DNA of 64,000 bases from JAZKFT01 sp039925965. GTDB lineage: Bacteria > Bacteroidota > Bacteroidia > Chitinophagales > Chitinophagaceae. Both the position numbers and the translations under genes were made by a program. Under the pieces are notes generated by a model. That model was not told where the DNA came from, made no database searches, and saw only the letters and a list, made by a program, of their open reading frames with translations. The stretch spans positions 28,675 through 92,674 of the forward strand of contig JBDSXW010000027.1 in the NCBI GenBank assembly GCA_039925965.1. Direction: 5' to 3'. Positions 53,486 to 63,760 of this stretch are shown here, piece after piece; positions within the stretch are counted from its first letter, which is position 1; every line of letters starts with the position of its first letter.

Positions 53486-54181
53486 CTAGAAAATAGTCTC
53501 CAATTCTTTTAGATGGTGAATGGTGTAGGTCGGTTGTAAGCTGGTGGATTCGTTAATATGGTTAACAAAAACGGTATCCAGTCCCGCATCCATGGCGCCT
53601 TTAATATCGGCGTCCAGGTTATCTCCGAGCATGATGCTTTCTGCTTTTTCTGCCTTGGCCATGGATAGGGCAAAATCAAATATTTCTTTGCGCGGCTTCA
53701 GGCTCATGGCCCTTTCACTGGTGATGACTTCGGTGAAATACCGGGCGAGGCCACTGTTTTTCAGCTTGCCAAATTGTACCTGTTCAAAGCCGTTCGTGAT
53801 CAGGTGCATGGCATAGTTTTTACCGGCCAGGTAATCCAGAATTTCAATCGTGTAAGGAAACACCGCCTGCTTGGTGGGGAGAATCTCCAGGTATTCTGCA
53901 CTGAGCTGGCGCGCCAGCACTTCGCTGCCATTTTTATAGTCTAGCAAGGTATGCCACATGCGTTTCCACCGCAGCTCATCCTGTTTGATAAAACCATGAT
54001 GGTAGCGGTCCCAGAGGCGTTTATTGTGCGCCGAATATTTTTCGTGAAAACCGTCAAAATCGGGTGTCAATGTCTGGTCCAGCTGATTTTTGAAAAACAC
54101 TTCGCCAAGTGTCTCTTTGCTATTGGTTTCAAAATCCCAAAGGGTATGATCGAGGTCGAAAAATAGATGTTTATAGGGCAT
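53486..54181 (-). CDS. HAD-family hydrolase, YjjG-type nucleotidase
   Basis: 231 residues from ATG 54181. HAD motifs: FFDLDHTLWDFE (nucleophile Asp), MHLITNGFEQVQ, LKPRKEIFDFAL (Lys) and IMLGDNLDADIKGA (acidic pair). The cap and the ITNGFEQVQ block match YjjG/YfnB pyrimidine nucleotidases. Cytoplasmic house-cleaning phosphatase. A further 12 codons upstream are not needed. Confidence 0.9.
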   Translation of the reverse strand: MPYKHLFFDLDHTLWDFETNSKETLGEVFFKNQLDQTLTPDFDGFHEKYSAHNKRLWDRYHHGFIKQDELRWKRMWHTLLDYKNGSEVLARQLSAEYLEILPTKQAVFPYTIEILDYLAGKNYAMHLITNGFEQVQFGKLKNSGLARYFTEVITSERAMSLKPRKEIFDFALSMAKAEKAESIMLGDNLDADIKGAMDAGLDTVFVNHINESTSLQPTYTIHHLKELETIF

Positions 54182-54250
54182 GGGTGATTGGTTGATTAAG
54201 TACGGCGCTATTTTCACAAGTCATCAGGTCATTTAGTCAATAGGTCATCA

Positions 54251-54293
54251 ACTTACTTACCCATTGACTTACTTACCCATTGACTTACTTACA
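54251..54293. repeat. 16-bp tandem repeat, about 2.7 copies
   Basis: Unit ACTTACTTACCCATTG at 54251-54266 and 54267-54282, with a partial third copy to 54293. Lies in the divergent spacer between the HAD gene and the SDR gene. Confidence 0.8.
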
Positions 54294-54358
54294 ATTTTCC
54301 CCTTAACGACTGGAGGTAAGATTGCATAACCTCAAACAGAACAGCGCTTAGTTTGTTC

Positions 54359-54366
54359 TACATTTG
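54359..54366 (+). promoter_or_regulatory. -7 box of SDR promoter (TACATTTG)
   Basis: Exact TAnnTTTG match, 67 bases before ATG 54433. No TTTG at the normal -33 distance. Confidence 0.45.
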
Positions 54367-54432
54367 AAGCCGCAAATCTAACAGAACTACCGTTCCATTC
54401 TTCAAACAACTCATCAATCAGAAACCTGACCT

Positions 54433-55134
54433 ATGAACGTTATCATAAGCGGAGCCTCCAAAGGAATAGGCAAAGCCATTGCTGAAACATTTGCATCGCA
54501 TGGCCATACGCTGTACCTGTGCGCAAGAAGCGAAGATGCTCTGAATAAAACAGCCCAGGAGTTACAAAAAAAATATCCGGCAAGCACTATTAAAGCAAAA
54601 GTTGCCGATGTAACCAATGCCAACGACCGAAAGGTATTTGCAGTATGGGTTTTAAAAATTGCTGCCACTATTGATGTGCTGGTAAACAATGCCGGAAGCT
54701 ATTTGCCCGGCTCCGTACACAACGAAACAGCAGGCACCCTCGAAGAAATGATGAGTGTAAACCTGTACAGTGCCTACCACCTGACACGACTTTTTATCAA
54801 CCAGATGATGGAACAAAAAGCTGGGCATGTGTTCAACATGTGCTCTATCGCTTCCCTTAATGCCTATCACAACGGCGGCAGCTACAGCATCAGCAAATTC
54901 GCCCTGTTGGGCTTCAGTAAAAACCTGCGGGAAGAGATGAAACCTTATGGCGTAAAAGTTACGGCCATCATGCCGGGCGCCACCATGAGCGACAGTTGGG
55001 CTGGGGCCGAAATAGACCCGCAGCGCATTATGGAAGCGAACGATGTGGCGCAAATGGTATATACCGCCTCACAACTCTCTCCGCAGGCGGTGGTAGAAGA
55101 TATCGTGCTAAGGCCGCAACTGGGCGACCTTTAA
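54433..55134 (+). CDS. short-chain dehydrogenase/reductase
   Basis: 233 residues. Classical SDR: cofactor motif ISGASKGIGKAIAE, the NNAG in VLVNNAGSYLPG, catalytic Ser in NMCSIASLNAY and the YxxxK in GSYSISKFALLG. The Arg in LCARSED after the second strand points to NADP(H). Substrate unknown. Stand-alone gene. Confidence 0.92.
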   Translation: MNVIISGASKGIGKAIAETFASHGHTLYLCARSEDALNKTAQELQKKYPASTIKAKVADVTNANDRKVFAVWVLKIAATIDVLVNNAGSYLPGSVHNETAGTLEEMMSVNLYSAYHLTRLFINQMMEQKAGHVFNMCSIASLNAYHNGGSYSISKFALLGFSKNLREEMKPYGVKVTAIMPGATMSDSWAGAEIDPQRIMEANDVAQMVYTASQLSPQAVVEDIVLRPQLGDL

Positions 55135-55189
55135 AATAAAGTTCCAGGGATAAAGGTTCAAGGGTTGGTCTTATCGCAAGCCTGGTTTA

Positions 55190-55335
55190 CGAGTTCGCGA
55201 ATTTACGGGTTCACAAGTTTACAAGTTCACGAGTTGTGGTTGATCTGTTTTCAGGTTCGCTAGTTCGAAGTTTTGTTGGGGAAAATGCGTTATCGACCTT
55301 GTGAACCCGTGAACTTGTAAAGTTTTGAACTTTCG
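55190..55335. repeat. inverted GTTCACAAGTT / GTGAACTTGTAAA repeats
   Basis: TTTACAAGTTCACG (55218-55231) is the reverse complement of CGTGAACTTGTAAA (55308-55321), and ACGGGTTCACAAG nearby complements CTTGTGAACCCGT. The 20-base string TGAACCCGTGAACTTGTAAA at 55302-55321 also occurs exactly at 38422-38441, upstream of trpE. No gene in this gap. Confidence 0.65.
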
Positions 55336-55359
55336 CTCAAACCTTTCACCTTAAAAATT

Positions 55360-55914
55360 CTATCTGGCATATACGCCGTTGGGCGATACTACACTGGCGG
55401 GTCCGCCGGTAATGCCAACAGGAGGAATAATAATATCGATAATAACCCCATCCACTCTAAGGACCGTTTTACCGCAGCTCATTTCAACACCTTGTTGGTG
55501 GAATGGTGGCATGGCTGCAGGTTCCCTGTTGATAAGATAAGGTGCACTGAGTTCACTCATCTCGACCTCAAAAACATGGCCACCCACCCTGCATTTTGAA
55601 TGTGCAGTAGTGCCGTCAAATTGTATATCTATTTCTGCAGTGAGCACAGGAGCTCCTTCAAACGGTGTGCCTGCGAAAATGTTGGGTCCAAAGTATGCGC
55701 CGACTGTTTCATTGGTGCTTACAAAGCCCATAACCACTGGGTTTGCGTCGGTATCCGGCTGCCAGAAGATCATGCCACTGGGTGCACTGCCAACAGGTGT
55801 ATTGACCATCCGGCCAAGGTGCACGATTACATTGGGCATTTGTAAATCCGGGCTTGTGAGTGCCACCAGGTCCATGCCACCTTCCCAGCTCATCCATTGT
55901 GTTACGTTGGTCAT
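55360..55914 (-). CDS. hypothetical protein, 184 aa
   Basis: 184 residues from ATG 55914 (MTNVTQWMSWEGGMDLVALT). No signal peptide or membrane segment. Rich in beta-forming and Gly/Pro residues, with an SKCRVGGHVFEVEMSEL stretch and a C-terminal DGVIIDIIIPPVGITGG. Not assigned to a family. The longer frame to 56055 is unlikely to be coding. It stands alone, convergent with the SDR gene. Confidence 0.6.
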   Translation of the reverse strand: MTNVTQWMSWEGGMDLVALTSPDLQMPNVIVHLGRMVNTPVGSAPSGMIFWQPDTDANPVVMGFVSTNETVGAYFGPNIFAGTPFEGAPVLTAEIDIQFDGTTAHSKCRVGGHVFEVEMSELSAPYLINREPAAMPPFHQQGVEMSCGKTVLRVDGVIIDIIIPPVGITGGPASVVSPNGVYAR

Positions 55915-56283
55915 ACAATCGGTTTTTAGTGTTTGTAATTTTAAAATCGAGCAGTGAAAGTAGCAGTTAGAAATCGAGGTACAATACCCTGCTGCGGGTA
56001 GATTCACATTAAGTACTGGTAGGTTATTAAGCCGGTTCCGGCATTGCCGCGACAAATTTCAACATTTTATGACCGGCTTACGGTTACCATGCCATTTATA
56101 CTACAAGGGCCATTTGTTTCCCTATCCCTCATCTCACCTGTACAAAAACTTACCCTTGGTTTTCTTTTCAGATCAGAAGCAGCGGCTAAGCTTTCATTGA
56201 TTGTTTATTCAAGTATATTGCAAATTACAAAGCCGCATTGCGGAGTGAATGTAGCAGTGTTTACCCCTAATCAATATCTCCCT
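55915..56283. other. divergent spacer
   Basis: The plus frame is open from 56044 into the kinase gene but its translation up to 56283 lacks conserved or signal-like features; it is treated as untranslated leader. No clear -33/-7 pair was found for either gene. Confidence 0.4.
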
Positions 56284-58137
56284 GTGGTTAAGAAAATATA
56301 CTTTTTGGTATTGTTCGGCTGCTTGTCGACTATAGCTTTCGCACAGCAAAAAGGCGTGGACAGCCTGATAAAATGGGTCAACACGCATCCCAAAATTGAC
56401 TCGCTTTATATTCTTAACCTGCACCGCATCAGCTATCGCAGCAGCGAAACGGATGTAAAATTATCCTTTGAATATTACGAAAAAGTAACTGCCGCCAGTG
56501 ACAGTCTCCGGTTTAATTATGGTAAGGCGCTGGCACAAATAAACCTTGGCATTCTGCTGTTTAATTCGGCCAATTTCGAGGCCAGTAACAATGCCTATTT
56601 TAAAGCGGTGGATTATGCAGAACAAAGCAATGGACTGCGGCTGAAAGCGGTTTGCCTTAATAATATTGGCGAAAACTTTAAGACGCTGCAAGACTTTGAT
56701 AAATGCCGGGAATACACCCACCAGGCCATTGAAATAAATACAAAGCTTAAGGCGTGGCGTGGAGTTGCTGTAAATTATGAACAGTTACAGCAATGCGACC
56801 TTGAGGAAAAAAAGTATACCGATGCTAAAAAAAACCTGCAGACCGGACTTCCATTTGCACAGCAGGCTGGTGAAAATTACCTCATGTCTCAATACAGTGT
56901 CGGGTTTGGAAAGCTCCAGGCAGTAGCAGGCAGGTACGATTCCGCTAAATTTTATTTTACCAGGGCATTGGCTGAAGCCAAAGTAGAAAATGACCTGCGG
57001 AATATGTATAATGTTTATCTCGCGGAAGCAAGTTTCTTAAAGAATATATCAGACTCCCAAAAGCTGAAAGTGCTCGATTCGGCGATGATCATTGCCGGGA
57101 AAACAGATTACCTGAAGGGAGTTGCAGACGTGTCGGAGCAATTATCCCTGGTGTACGACGGTATGGGCAATAAGGAGGCATCCCTCCTGTACTTCAGGAA
57201 ATACCGAACGGCCTCCGACTCGGTTTTTTCCGAAAACAATCGAAGGAATGTGATCATTAAGGAATCGGAATGGATGATCAAACGAAAGGAACTGGAAAAT
57301 GACCACCTCAAAAGCATTACCGAGCTACAATCCAAAGAGCTGAAATTTAAAAACGGACTATTGCTGGCGGGTATCATTGCATTGTTGCTGGCCCTTGCTG
57401 TGGGGATATTGGGTTATATGTCGATCCAGGGCAAAAAACGCCAGGCAGATGCCATACAAAAACAACAGGAAGCCGAACTCAAGAACCACCTCACCGACCT
57501 GGAATTTAAAGCATTTAAAGCCCAGCTCAATCCCCATTTTATCTTCAACTACCTCAATTCCATCTCCGGGTATATTTTACTAAGTCAGCCCGAAAAAGCT
57601 TCGGATATGATCAAAAAATTTAGCCGGATGCTGCGCACTGTGCTGCAGAACAGCGAACAAAATGTGGTCCCGCTGTCCGACGATATTGTCACTATAGAAC
57701 AATACCTCGAACTGATGCATGAAATTGCCACGCCTCCATTTACCTACAATGTGGAGGCAGATGAAGCTGTGAAAAAACCAGGTGCCATGGTACCACCATT
57801 ATTTATTCAGCCCTATGTAGAAAATGCGATCCTGCATGGTATCAAGCAATCGGAAGGAACTGACCTTTTCGTGCGGGTCACCTATCGCAAAAATGGGAAT
57901 GCGCTGGAAGTCAGTATCACCGATAACGGCACCGGCTTCGACAGCGCCCGGATGAAAAAAAACCTGCTCGTAAATACCGGCCGCATCCACCTGGGACTGT
58001 CGGTTACTGAAAAGAGGATACAGGTATTCTCAGAGAAAAATCAATACAAAGCTTCGATCGATTTTACAAGCGCCTTCCCCGGAACTGCACAGCCGGGAAC
58101 TAAGGTGACGGTGGTGATTGATGGGTATTTTGGGTAG
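56284..58137 (+). CDS. LytS-family sensor histidine kinase with TPR sensor region
   Basis: 617 residues from a GTG start at 56284, chosen because it gives a clean signal peptide (VVKKIYFLVLFGCLSTIAFAQ). A periplasmic tetratricopeptide-like region (LAQINLGILLFNSANFEASN, KAVCLNNIGENF) is followed by one membrane helix (LLAGIIALLLALAVGILGYM) and a coiled coil. The His_kinase domain begins KAQLNPHFIFNYLNSI (phospho-acceptor His in NPHF), with the ATPase motifs PLFIQPYVENAILHGIK and ITDNGTGF. Such kinases work with LytTR regulators; one lies at the right edge, about 5.6 kb away. Confidence 0.9.
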   Translation: MVKKIYFLVLFGCLSTIAFAQQKGVDSLIKWVNTHPKIDSLYILNLHRISYRSSETDVKLSFEYYEKVTAASDSLRFNYGKALAQINLGILLFNSANFEASNNAYFKAVDYAEQSNGLRLKAVCLNNIGENFKTLQDFDKCREYTHQAIEINTKLKAWRGVAVNYEQLQQCDLEEKKYTDAKKNLQTGLPFAQQAGENYLMSQYSVGFGKLQAVAGRYDSAKFYFTRALAEAKVENDLRNMYNVYLAEASFLKNISDSQKLKVLDSAMIIAGKTDYLKGVADVSEQLSLVYDGMGNKEASLLYFRKYRTASDSVFSENNRRNVIIKESEWMIKRKELENDHLKSITELQSKELKFKNGLLLAGIIALLLALAVGILGYMSIQGKKRQADAIQKQQEAELKNHLTDLEFKAFKAQLNPHFIFNYLNSISGYILLSQPEKASDMIKKFSRMLRTVLQNSEQNVVPLSDDIVTIEQYLELMHEIATPPFTYNVEADEAVKKPGAMVPPLFIQPYVENAILHGIKQSEGTDLFVRVTYRKNGNALEVSITDNGTGFDSARMKKNLLVNTGRIHLGLSVTEKRIQVFSEKNQYKASIDFTSAFPGTAQPGTKVTVVIDGYFG

Positions 58138-58330
58138 GTTCAGCAATACTACATATGCCGGGCATTTGGAATGTATACAGCGCTTCCGAAACTTAGCAAC
58201 AGAGTTCAGCAAAATTATATCAGCAAGGTTGGGAAGAGGATCGGGTCGGTGAATGGAAATAATCATTTAGCTGATGCAACGCTTGACGAAATGGGGGGAC
58301 CTGTTGTCACAAATACGCATTTATGAAGTT

Positions 58331-58819
58331 TTACATGGGCAGCTCTATTTTCCCGATATAGCAAGGTTGATTTTGCGGACAGCTTTCTGCTATATTGTGC
58401 GAGAATATCCCGTTTTTGCTCTTGATAACTTTAAATACAAAAAGCGGTGTAGCCCAGGTTTTTTTTAAGCATTCCATATCATACAGGCTGGTATCTGCCG
58501 CAGGCATTTTTACACCAAATTCACTGATAACTGAATAGCAACCTGGTTGTAACTGAACGAAACATTTACCTGTGGAATCAAAAAGCAAAGTAGCAAGCAG
58601 CTTTCGGTTACTGCTATTCCGGCTCCCCTTAATAATGTAGAATTTTTCACCAAACGGTATTTTTTGCTTTCTGGCATTCGCAAGAATTTGTTCAGGAGGA
58701 TTGGCGCCACCACAATAAGGTGTTGTTTTTGTAATAATAATGACGGTTTTCGCAATTGGTGGTTGCGACATGGCGACAGTACTTAAGAAAATAATGAGTA
58801 ATGTGATAATGGATTTCAT
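58331..58819 (-). CDS. small secreted protein of unknown function
   Basis: 162 residues from ATG 58819. Signal peptide MKSIITLLIIFLSTVAMSQ. The mature part has TTPYCGGANPPEQILANARK, then a beta-rich region GKCFVQLQPGCYSVISEFG that resembles a small carboxypeptidase-regulatory-like fold, and several Cys. Proteins with the YCGGA..PxxE motif recur in Bacteroidota without known role. It sits between the kinase and the 1458-aa protein. Confidence 0.65.
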   Translation of the reverse strand: MKSIITLLIIFLSTVAMSQPPIAKTVIIITKTTPYCGGANPPEQILANARKQKIPFGEKFYIIKGSRNSSNRKLLATLLFDSTGKCFVQLQPGCYSVISEFGVKMPAADTSLYDMECLKKTWATPLFVFKVIKSKNGIFSHNIAESCPQNQPCYIGKIELPM

Positions 58820-58854
58820 ATCGTTTGATTCATTCAAAATTAGTTGTCCGGAAA

Positions 58855-58890
58855 TAAAAAAACTGCGGAGAAAATTAATTCCCCGCAGTT
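58855..58890 (-). terminator. intrinsic terminator of the 1458-aa gene
   Basis: On the minus strand AACTGCGG (58890-58883) pairs with CCGCAGTT (58868-58861) and is followed by a T run, 22 bases after the stop codon. Confidence 0.85.
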
Positions 58891-58911
58891 ACATGAATGG
58901 TTATTTAGGAA

Positions 58912-61900
58912 TTATTGCTTTATTACACTGATGACTGTGTTGTTAGTAAATCTGAAATAATATACCCCTGCAGGCAGTTCATTAAGTTCAACCTGTTGCT
59001 GCAATCCTTTCAGTAATACTTTTTTAACCACCGAACCCTTATTGTCTACGATAGACATTATCGTATTGAGCAAAACATTATCATTTATACTCACTACTAC
59101 ATCCGACTTGGCAGGTGAAGGATAGACCCGTATCTGCTCATTCTTATCTGCGCTTAATGACACAATATATGAGTAAGAATAATCACCATTAGGTGAGTAA
59201 ATTTTTAAGCGGTAGTAAGCCCTGCCGTAGTATACGATATTGTCTGTAAAGTTGTAATTGCCCGCAGTACCTGTATACTTAACGGTGCCCGCATTGGAAA
59301 AACTAACGCCATCAAGACTACGTTCCAAATCAAACTTACTGATGCCAGCGCCAACACTCTTCCAGCTTAAGTTATTACTGTTGTTTGTTCTAACACCGCT
59401 AAAATCACTGTAATGTATCGGTAATATAACTGCATTGTTGCCAATAAAGAATGTGCTGAAACCGGTAAAAGAAGCGGTGAAAGAAGTAAACTCAGCATTC
59501 GCAAGCACCGAAGTGGCAGCCGTTACCGTGTTTCCGGCATTGGCTCCGGCGATGGTTGCCGCGCTGCTCTTGTAGATTTTGAATGTACTTGGGTCAGCGC
59601 CTGCCAGCTCAGCAGTGGTCATATACAAGGTGACTGTGTATGCAGCCGTACTGCCGTTTGTAGTCGGGGTTATCGACCACGCTTTATTACTTCTCAAACC
59701 ACTGAAGAAAGGCGTAATAACACCGTTGCCATCATTAAGCAGGCTGGCAGTTACGCAACCTAAATCCTGGATAGGGTTTGTAACCTTGGCCAGCACCTTA
59801 TTATTACTTGAATAAAAATCATATGCCGCAGTTGCAGTCGGCACAAATTCCACTTTTGTATTACCTGCAACGGTTTCGATGCCTGTGCCTGGTTTGTAAT
59901 GCTTAAATGTAGTAATAGGTCTGTCATCGCTTGGAAAGAATGAAGCGGTAGGTGTTGTGGTACAACCGCTCAAATTGGCGGCAGCAGTCGATTGCGCCAC
60001 TACAGTGGTTCTTAATCCTGCCCCCAAAACTGCAGGTTTTGAACTTACTTCGTCAACATTCCCAAAGTCTACAGTATTATCATAGCAATATTGCGTTATG
60101 ATATTAGAACTGCCATCCCAAACAAACGGGACAGAGAATACAAAGACATTGTTACCCATAGTGGTGTTATATGCCGCATTGCTGTAGCAGGTAGTCAAAC
60201 CTGTTGCTGATAAAAAACCTGAACTTGCAGTGGGCGCCTGGGTAGTAAGTCCGAGTTTTATATTGAAATTATTGAACGGATTTGTACTGTTTTTTGCAGT
60301 AACGGTCAGTGCTAGCTCGGTAATATTGCTTCCTTTAGTTAAGCCAGCCGCAGTAAGCTCGCTTGCGAGAATAACTGTCTGAAACTTAGCATCAGAGCCA
60401 CCATTACCCCAGAATGGAGAATAATAAGAACTTATTGACCCTGACGCATCTCCCATTGTACTGGTAACAGGCACTGTTGGAGTTGCAATTGTATTGTCAT
60501 TATCAGTAATAGTTACTGCCAGTGTCGCGTTTGATGTACCAATACTTGAGCCGCCTCCGGATGTCGTGAAATTTAGATTGATAGTTTCACTGCCTTCAGC
60601 AATAGCATCATCATACACCCTTATGGTAAAAGGCTTGCTATCAGTAGTCCCATCAGCTATCGTTACCGTTTTGCTCATCACACCGTTTACCAATATGTCA
60701 AAATCTTTTCCTTCGGTAGCTGTACCACCCGCAATGCCAATTGTAACTGTTGCATCTGCACCACTTGGTGCGCCATTTATAATGATTGCAGCGGGGTAAT
60801 CGGTGTAGTTTACGCAAGTATTAGTAGTCAGGCTTTTTGATTCAGCCGTTATTAAACTGCCAGTACTAAAATTTACTTCCGGATTTAAATTATCAGGAAT
60901 TTTTGTACTAAACAATCCTCTGCCATGCGTAGCTGCTAACAATGTTCGGTCGCTGCTTCTATATTTAAGCATATCCACTCTTACCCTGGCGAGACCGGAG
61001 CTGGTAATGCTCCATTGAGGAATTGCAACAGTAATATCATCACAACTCCAAACACCTAATTCAGTTGCAGCAATGGCCATTTTAGAACTACGGGGGTCAA
61101 ACATGATCCACCTAACAGGCATATCAGGTAAATTGCCAGTGATGTCGGCAAATGTTGCCCCGCCAGCTGTTCCGTTGGCCGATACAAAAATCTTAGATCC
61201 TCCGTAGTTAGAATAACTTACCAGCATACTATCCTCATTGGCTGCTGTACTCGCTATGCAGGATACAGAACCCGATCTTGGAGTTGCGGTGATTACACCA
61301 ATATTTGCCGTGTTCGCATTATTTACCCGCACTACGCTGCCATCATCCATTCCAAAATAAACCCTGTTGGCAGTGAGTTTGGAAATAGAAACATGCGTAA
61401 CGGTGGCCCCACTAAAATTTGCTACAGTTACCTGAGACCCAGTTGTCGCATTGGCTTGTGGATTAGTCCATCTGAAAAAAGCCCCGGCGTCATCTGCCCC
61501 ATAAAAATTATTGCCATCATAGTCAGTAGGGTTAATAAAACTCCCCCTCCCATTACTTACAACTGCCGATGGGAATGTGGCTCCCCCGTCGGTCGAAATA
61601 TAATAGTTATTATTGGTGTAAGACGATATCTGATTGTTGGGATTAGTTGGGCTGATATGACAGAAGCCTCCATCACCACCTGATACGGAAGTCACATTAT
61701 TTAGTCCGGCTGCAGTGTACTTATGGCTTCCATTATCCTGGCATCCATCCAGGAAATAATTATTACCCGCTGTTGGGTGTATGGCCGTAGCATATAATTG
61801 GGTGATGTTTAAACCAGCGTTTTTGGTAAAATAAACAGGTTTATTAGTTACGGTGTTTACATCTGTTGTATAATACAGGCCACCATCTGAAGCTAATAAC

Positions 61901-63288
61901 GCAATGGCAGAACTTCCGCCTACAAAAACAAAATTATGTTGGTCAGCATGTACTTGCTGGTTCGTAGTAAAACCGGCAGCTTGTTCATTGCCTCCGGTTA
62001 CCCAAACACTTATCTGATTCCATGTAGCGCCATTATCAGTACTTCTGCAGGCATCTACACCAGAAACCACCAGTGCGGCAGGGTTGTTTGGATCCACCGC
62101 TGCGGTTAAATCATAAAATGCCTGTCCGCTGTTACCATCCCGCGTAAATACCGGGTAATTTGCAGGGTTGCTTTGCTGATCGATTATTTTAGGTATCGTG
62201 CGAACAGCCCATGTATTAGTAGCGGCATTGTATTGCTGGATACCTCTGCAGGCGTTTTGGGAAATTGCCGGACCGGAACTGCCACCCTGCATAACGGCAT
62301 ACAATACATTATTATCTGATGGAGAAACCGCTAATTTTATACGTTGCCATTGGTTATTTGGTGCTTCAACGACACCAGTAGTTGGGTTAGGGGTAATATT
62401 TGTCCAGGTACCTGCATTGCCCACGTTTGCTCCGGCTGGTGATTTATAGATACCTCCATTATCAAAAATGCCCAATGAAGCATAGAGGTCGCCGTTTTTA
62501 GATACTTTAATATCACATCCCCTATTGGAAGTAGCTGTTGGTGAAGTTAATACCTGTGCCCACGTGGCACCTCCATCGCTGCTACGCACTATGCCTGATA
62601 CAGCAGCATCGCTGCTACGAACAGATGCATACAACTTTCCATTATTATCAAATTCGAGATCCTGCACAAACTCAAAATTTGATGTGGATCCTAATATTGT
62701 AAAACTAGCTCCGCCATCTGTACTTTTAAATATGCCAAGACCTTTTTGTGCATCAGAATTAAAAAAGCCCTCCCCTGTGGAAGCATAGATGGTACTGGGT
62801 ACAGCCGGATCCTGAATAATATCAGTGACGGCCATATTATCTAAGAAGTCATTCACCTTGTTCCAAACAGGATTAGCGGCAGTAATATCATTGGTGTACC
62901 AGATACCTCCACCTACACCGCCTACAAATACCTTCTTATTTGTGGGATCATTTTTGTCAACCAATACGGCCCTTATACGGCCACCCACATTATTGGGGCC
63001 TCTTTCTTGCCAGGAAATACCAGGAACAGCACGGTTTGCATAATTGCCTCTGGTGCGGCTTGCAAAAATGTCATTTTCCCGATCAATAGCTGCCAGTAAT
63101 CTTTCCCTGGGTACAGTTCCGGTTGAAATGTCTTTTGTGCGTTCAAAATCTTGTTTAAATGCCTCATCGATGGTTTCATTTTCAGCTTCCTGAACAGTCC
63201 TGGAAGAATTACAGGCTGCCATAATCAAAATGCACCCCAGGGCTGAAATTAAAAAGAAGATGCTCCGCCTTTTGTCGAATTTTTTCAT
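58912..63288 (-). CDS. BNR/sialidase-like repeat protein with Calx-beta and T9SS sorting domain
   Basis: 1458 residues. Signal peptide with a lipobox (LIMAAC, Cys26). Residues ~90-800 form beta-propeller repeats of the BNR/VPS10 kind (KSTDGGASF, RSSDGGATW, RSTDNGATWNQIS). A Calx-beta domain follows (GGTATEGKDFDI... AEGSETINLNF, ~870-960), then beta-sandwich regions, and the C-terminus has the T9SS type A sorting signal (IRVYPSPAKSDVVVSIND to LPAGVYYFRFTN). Sialidase catalysis is not evident. It is probably exported through the type IX system and anchored or released at the surface. A lipobox together with a T9SS domain is unusual. Confidence 0.88.
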   Translation of the reverse strand: MKKFDKRRSIFFLISALGCILIMAACNSSRTVQEAENETIDEAFKQDFERTKDISTGTVPRERLLAAIDRENDIFASRTRGNYANRAVPGISWQERGPNNVGGRIRAVLVDKNDPTNKKVFVGGVGGGIWYTNDITAANPVWNKVNDFLDNMAVTDIIQDPAVPSTIYASTGEGFFNSDAQKGLGIFKSTDGGASFTILGSTSNFEFVQDLEFDNNGKLYASVRSSDAAVSGIVRSSDGGATWAQVLTSPTATSNRGCDIKVSKNGDLYASLGIFDNGGIYKSPAGANVGNAGTWTNITPNPTTGVVEAPNNQWQRIKLAVSPSDNNVLYAVMQGGSSGPAISQNACRGIQQYNAATNTWAVRTIPKIIDQQSNPANYPVFTRDGNSGQAFYDLTAAVDPNNPAALVVSGVDACRSTDNGATWNQISVWVTGGNEQAAGFTTNQQVHADQHNFVFVGGSSAIALLASDGGLYYTTDVNTVTNKPVYFTKNAGLNITQLYATAIHPTAGNNYFLDGCQDNGSHKYTAAGLNNVTSVSGGDGGFCHISPTNPNNQISSYTNNNYYISTDGGATFPSAVVSNGRGSFINPTDYDGNNFYGADDAGAFFRWTNPQANATTGSQVTVANFSGATVTHVSISKLTANRVYFGMDDGSVVRVNNANTANIGVITATPRSGSVSCIASTAANEDSMLVSYSNYGGSKIFVSANGTAGGATFADITGNLPDMPVRWIMFDPRSSKMAIAATELGVWSCDDITVAIPQWSITSSGLARVRVDMLKYRSSDRTLLAATHGRGLFSTKIPDNLNPEVNFSTGSLITAESKSLTTNTCVNYTDYPAAIIINGAPSGADATVTIGIAGGTATEGKDFDILVNGVMSKTVTIADGTTDSKPFTIRVYDDAIAEGSETINLNFTTSGGGSSIGTSNATLAVTITDNDNTIATPTVPVTSTMGDASGSISSYYSPFWGNGGSDAKFQTVILASELTAAGLTKGSNITELALTVTAKNSTNPFNNFNIKLGLTTQAPTASSGFLSATGLTTCYSNAAYNTTMGNNVFVFSVPFVWDGSSNIITQYCYDNTVDFGNVDEVSSKPAVLGAGLRTTVVAQSTAAANLSGCTTTPTASFFPSDDRPITTFKHYKPGTGIETVAGNTKVEFVPTATAAYDFYSSNNKVLAKVTNPIQDLGCVTASLLNDGNGVITPFFSGLRSNKAWSITPTTNGSTAAYTVTLYMTTAELAGADPSTFKIYKSSAATIAGANAGNTVTAATSVLANAEFTSFTASFTGFSTFFIGNNAVILPIHYSDFSGVRTNNSNNLSWKSVGAGISKFDLERSLDGVSFSNAGTVKYTGTAGNYNFTDNIVYYGRAYYRLKIYSPNGDYSYSYIVSLSADKNEQIRVYPSPAKSDVVVSINDNVLLNTIMSIVDNKGSVVKKVLLKGLQQQVELNELPAGVYYFRFTNNTVISVIKQ

Positions 63289-63760
63289 AAGATTTTTTTT
63301 GCATTCATAATTGTTTTTACCGTAAACAACGGGTATAAACGAGCCGTTTTTTTAATTTGGCAGTTCCTGGTAAATGGAAAACGCCGTGAAGGTATATAAA
63401 GCATCCATATGTTTGCAAGTTCAACAGGTGATTACAGGAATTCTTTCTATTGGCGGTTTAATAAATTGCGGGGACAAATAGGGAGACTGTTTGCAAATGG
63501 AACCTAACGCATTACAACCTGACAGTGCGGAGACAATGGAGTTAACTATAATTGGCAGAAAAGCCATTACAAAATTGAAGAGCAACATGCTAAAGCGCCG
63601 GAAACTGCAGCTGGATATCGTCGCTATTCCGGTACAAATTGAGTTAGCCTCAGGCTGGTTGTAATATTAATTGCCGTCTTGAAATGCTTCGCTGGCAGGC
63701 TGAAATGACAGGAATAAAAAATGCCAACAACAAACAGTGATATGTCTGTGTCCAACTCCC
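63289..63760. other. gene-free stretch
   Basis: Between the start of the 1458-aa gene and the stop of the right-edge gene. No coding frame of note, no repeat or terminator recognised; it should carry the promoter of the large gene. Confidence 0.4.
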
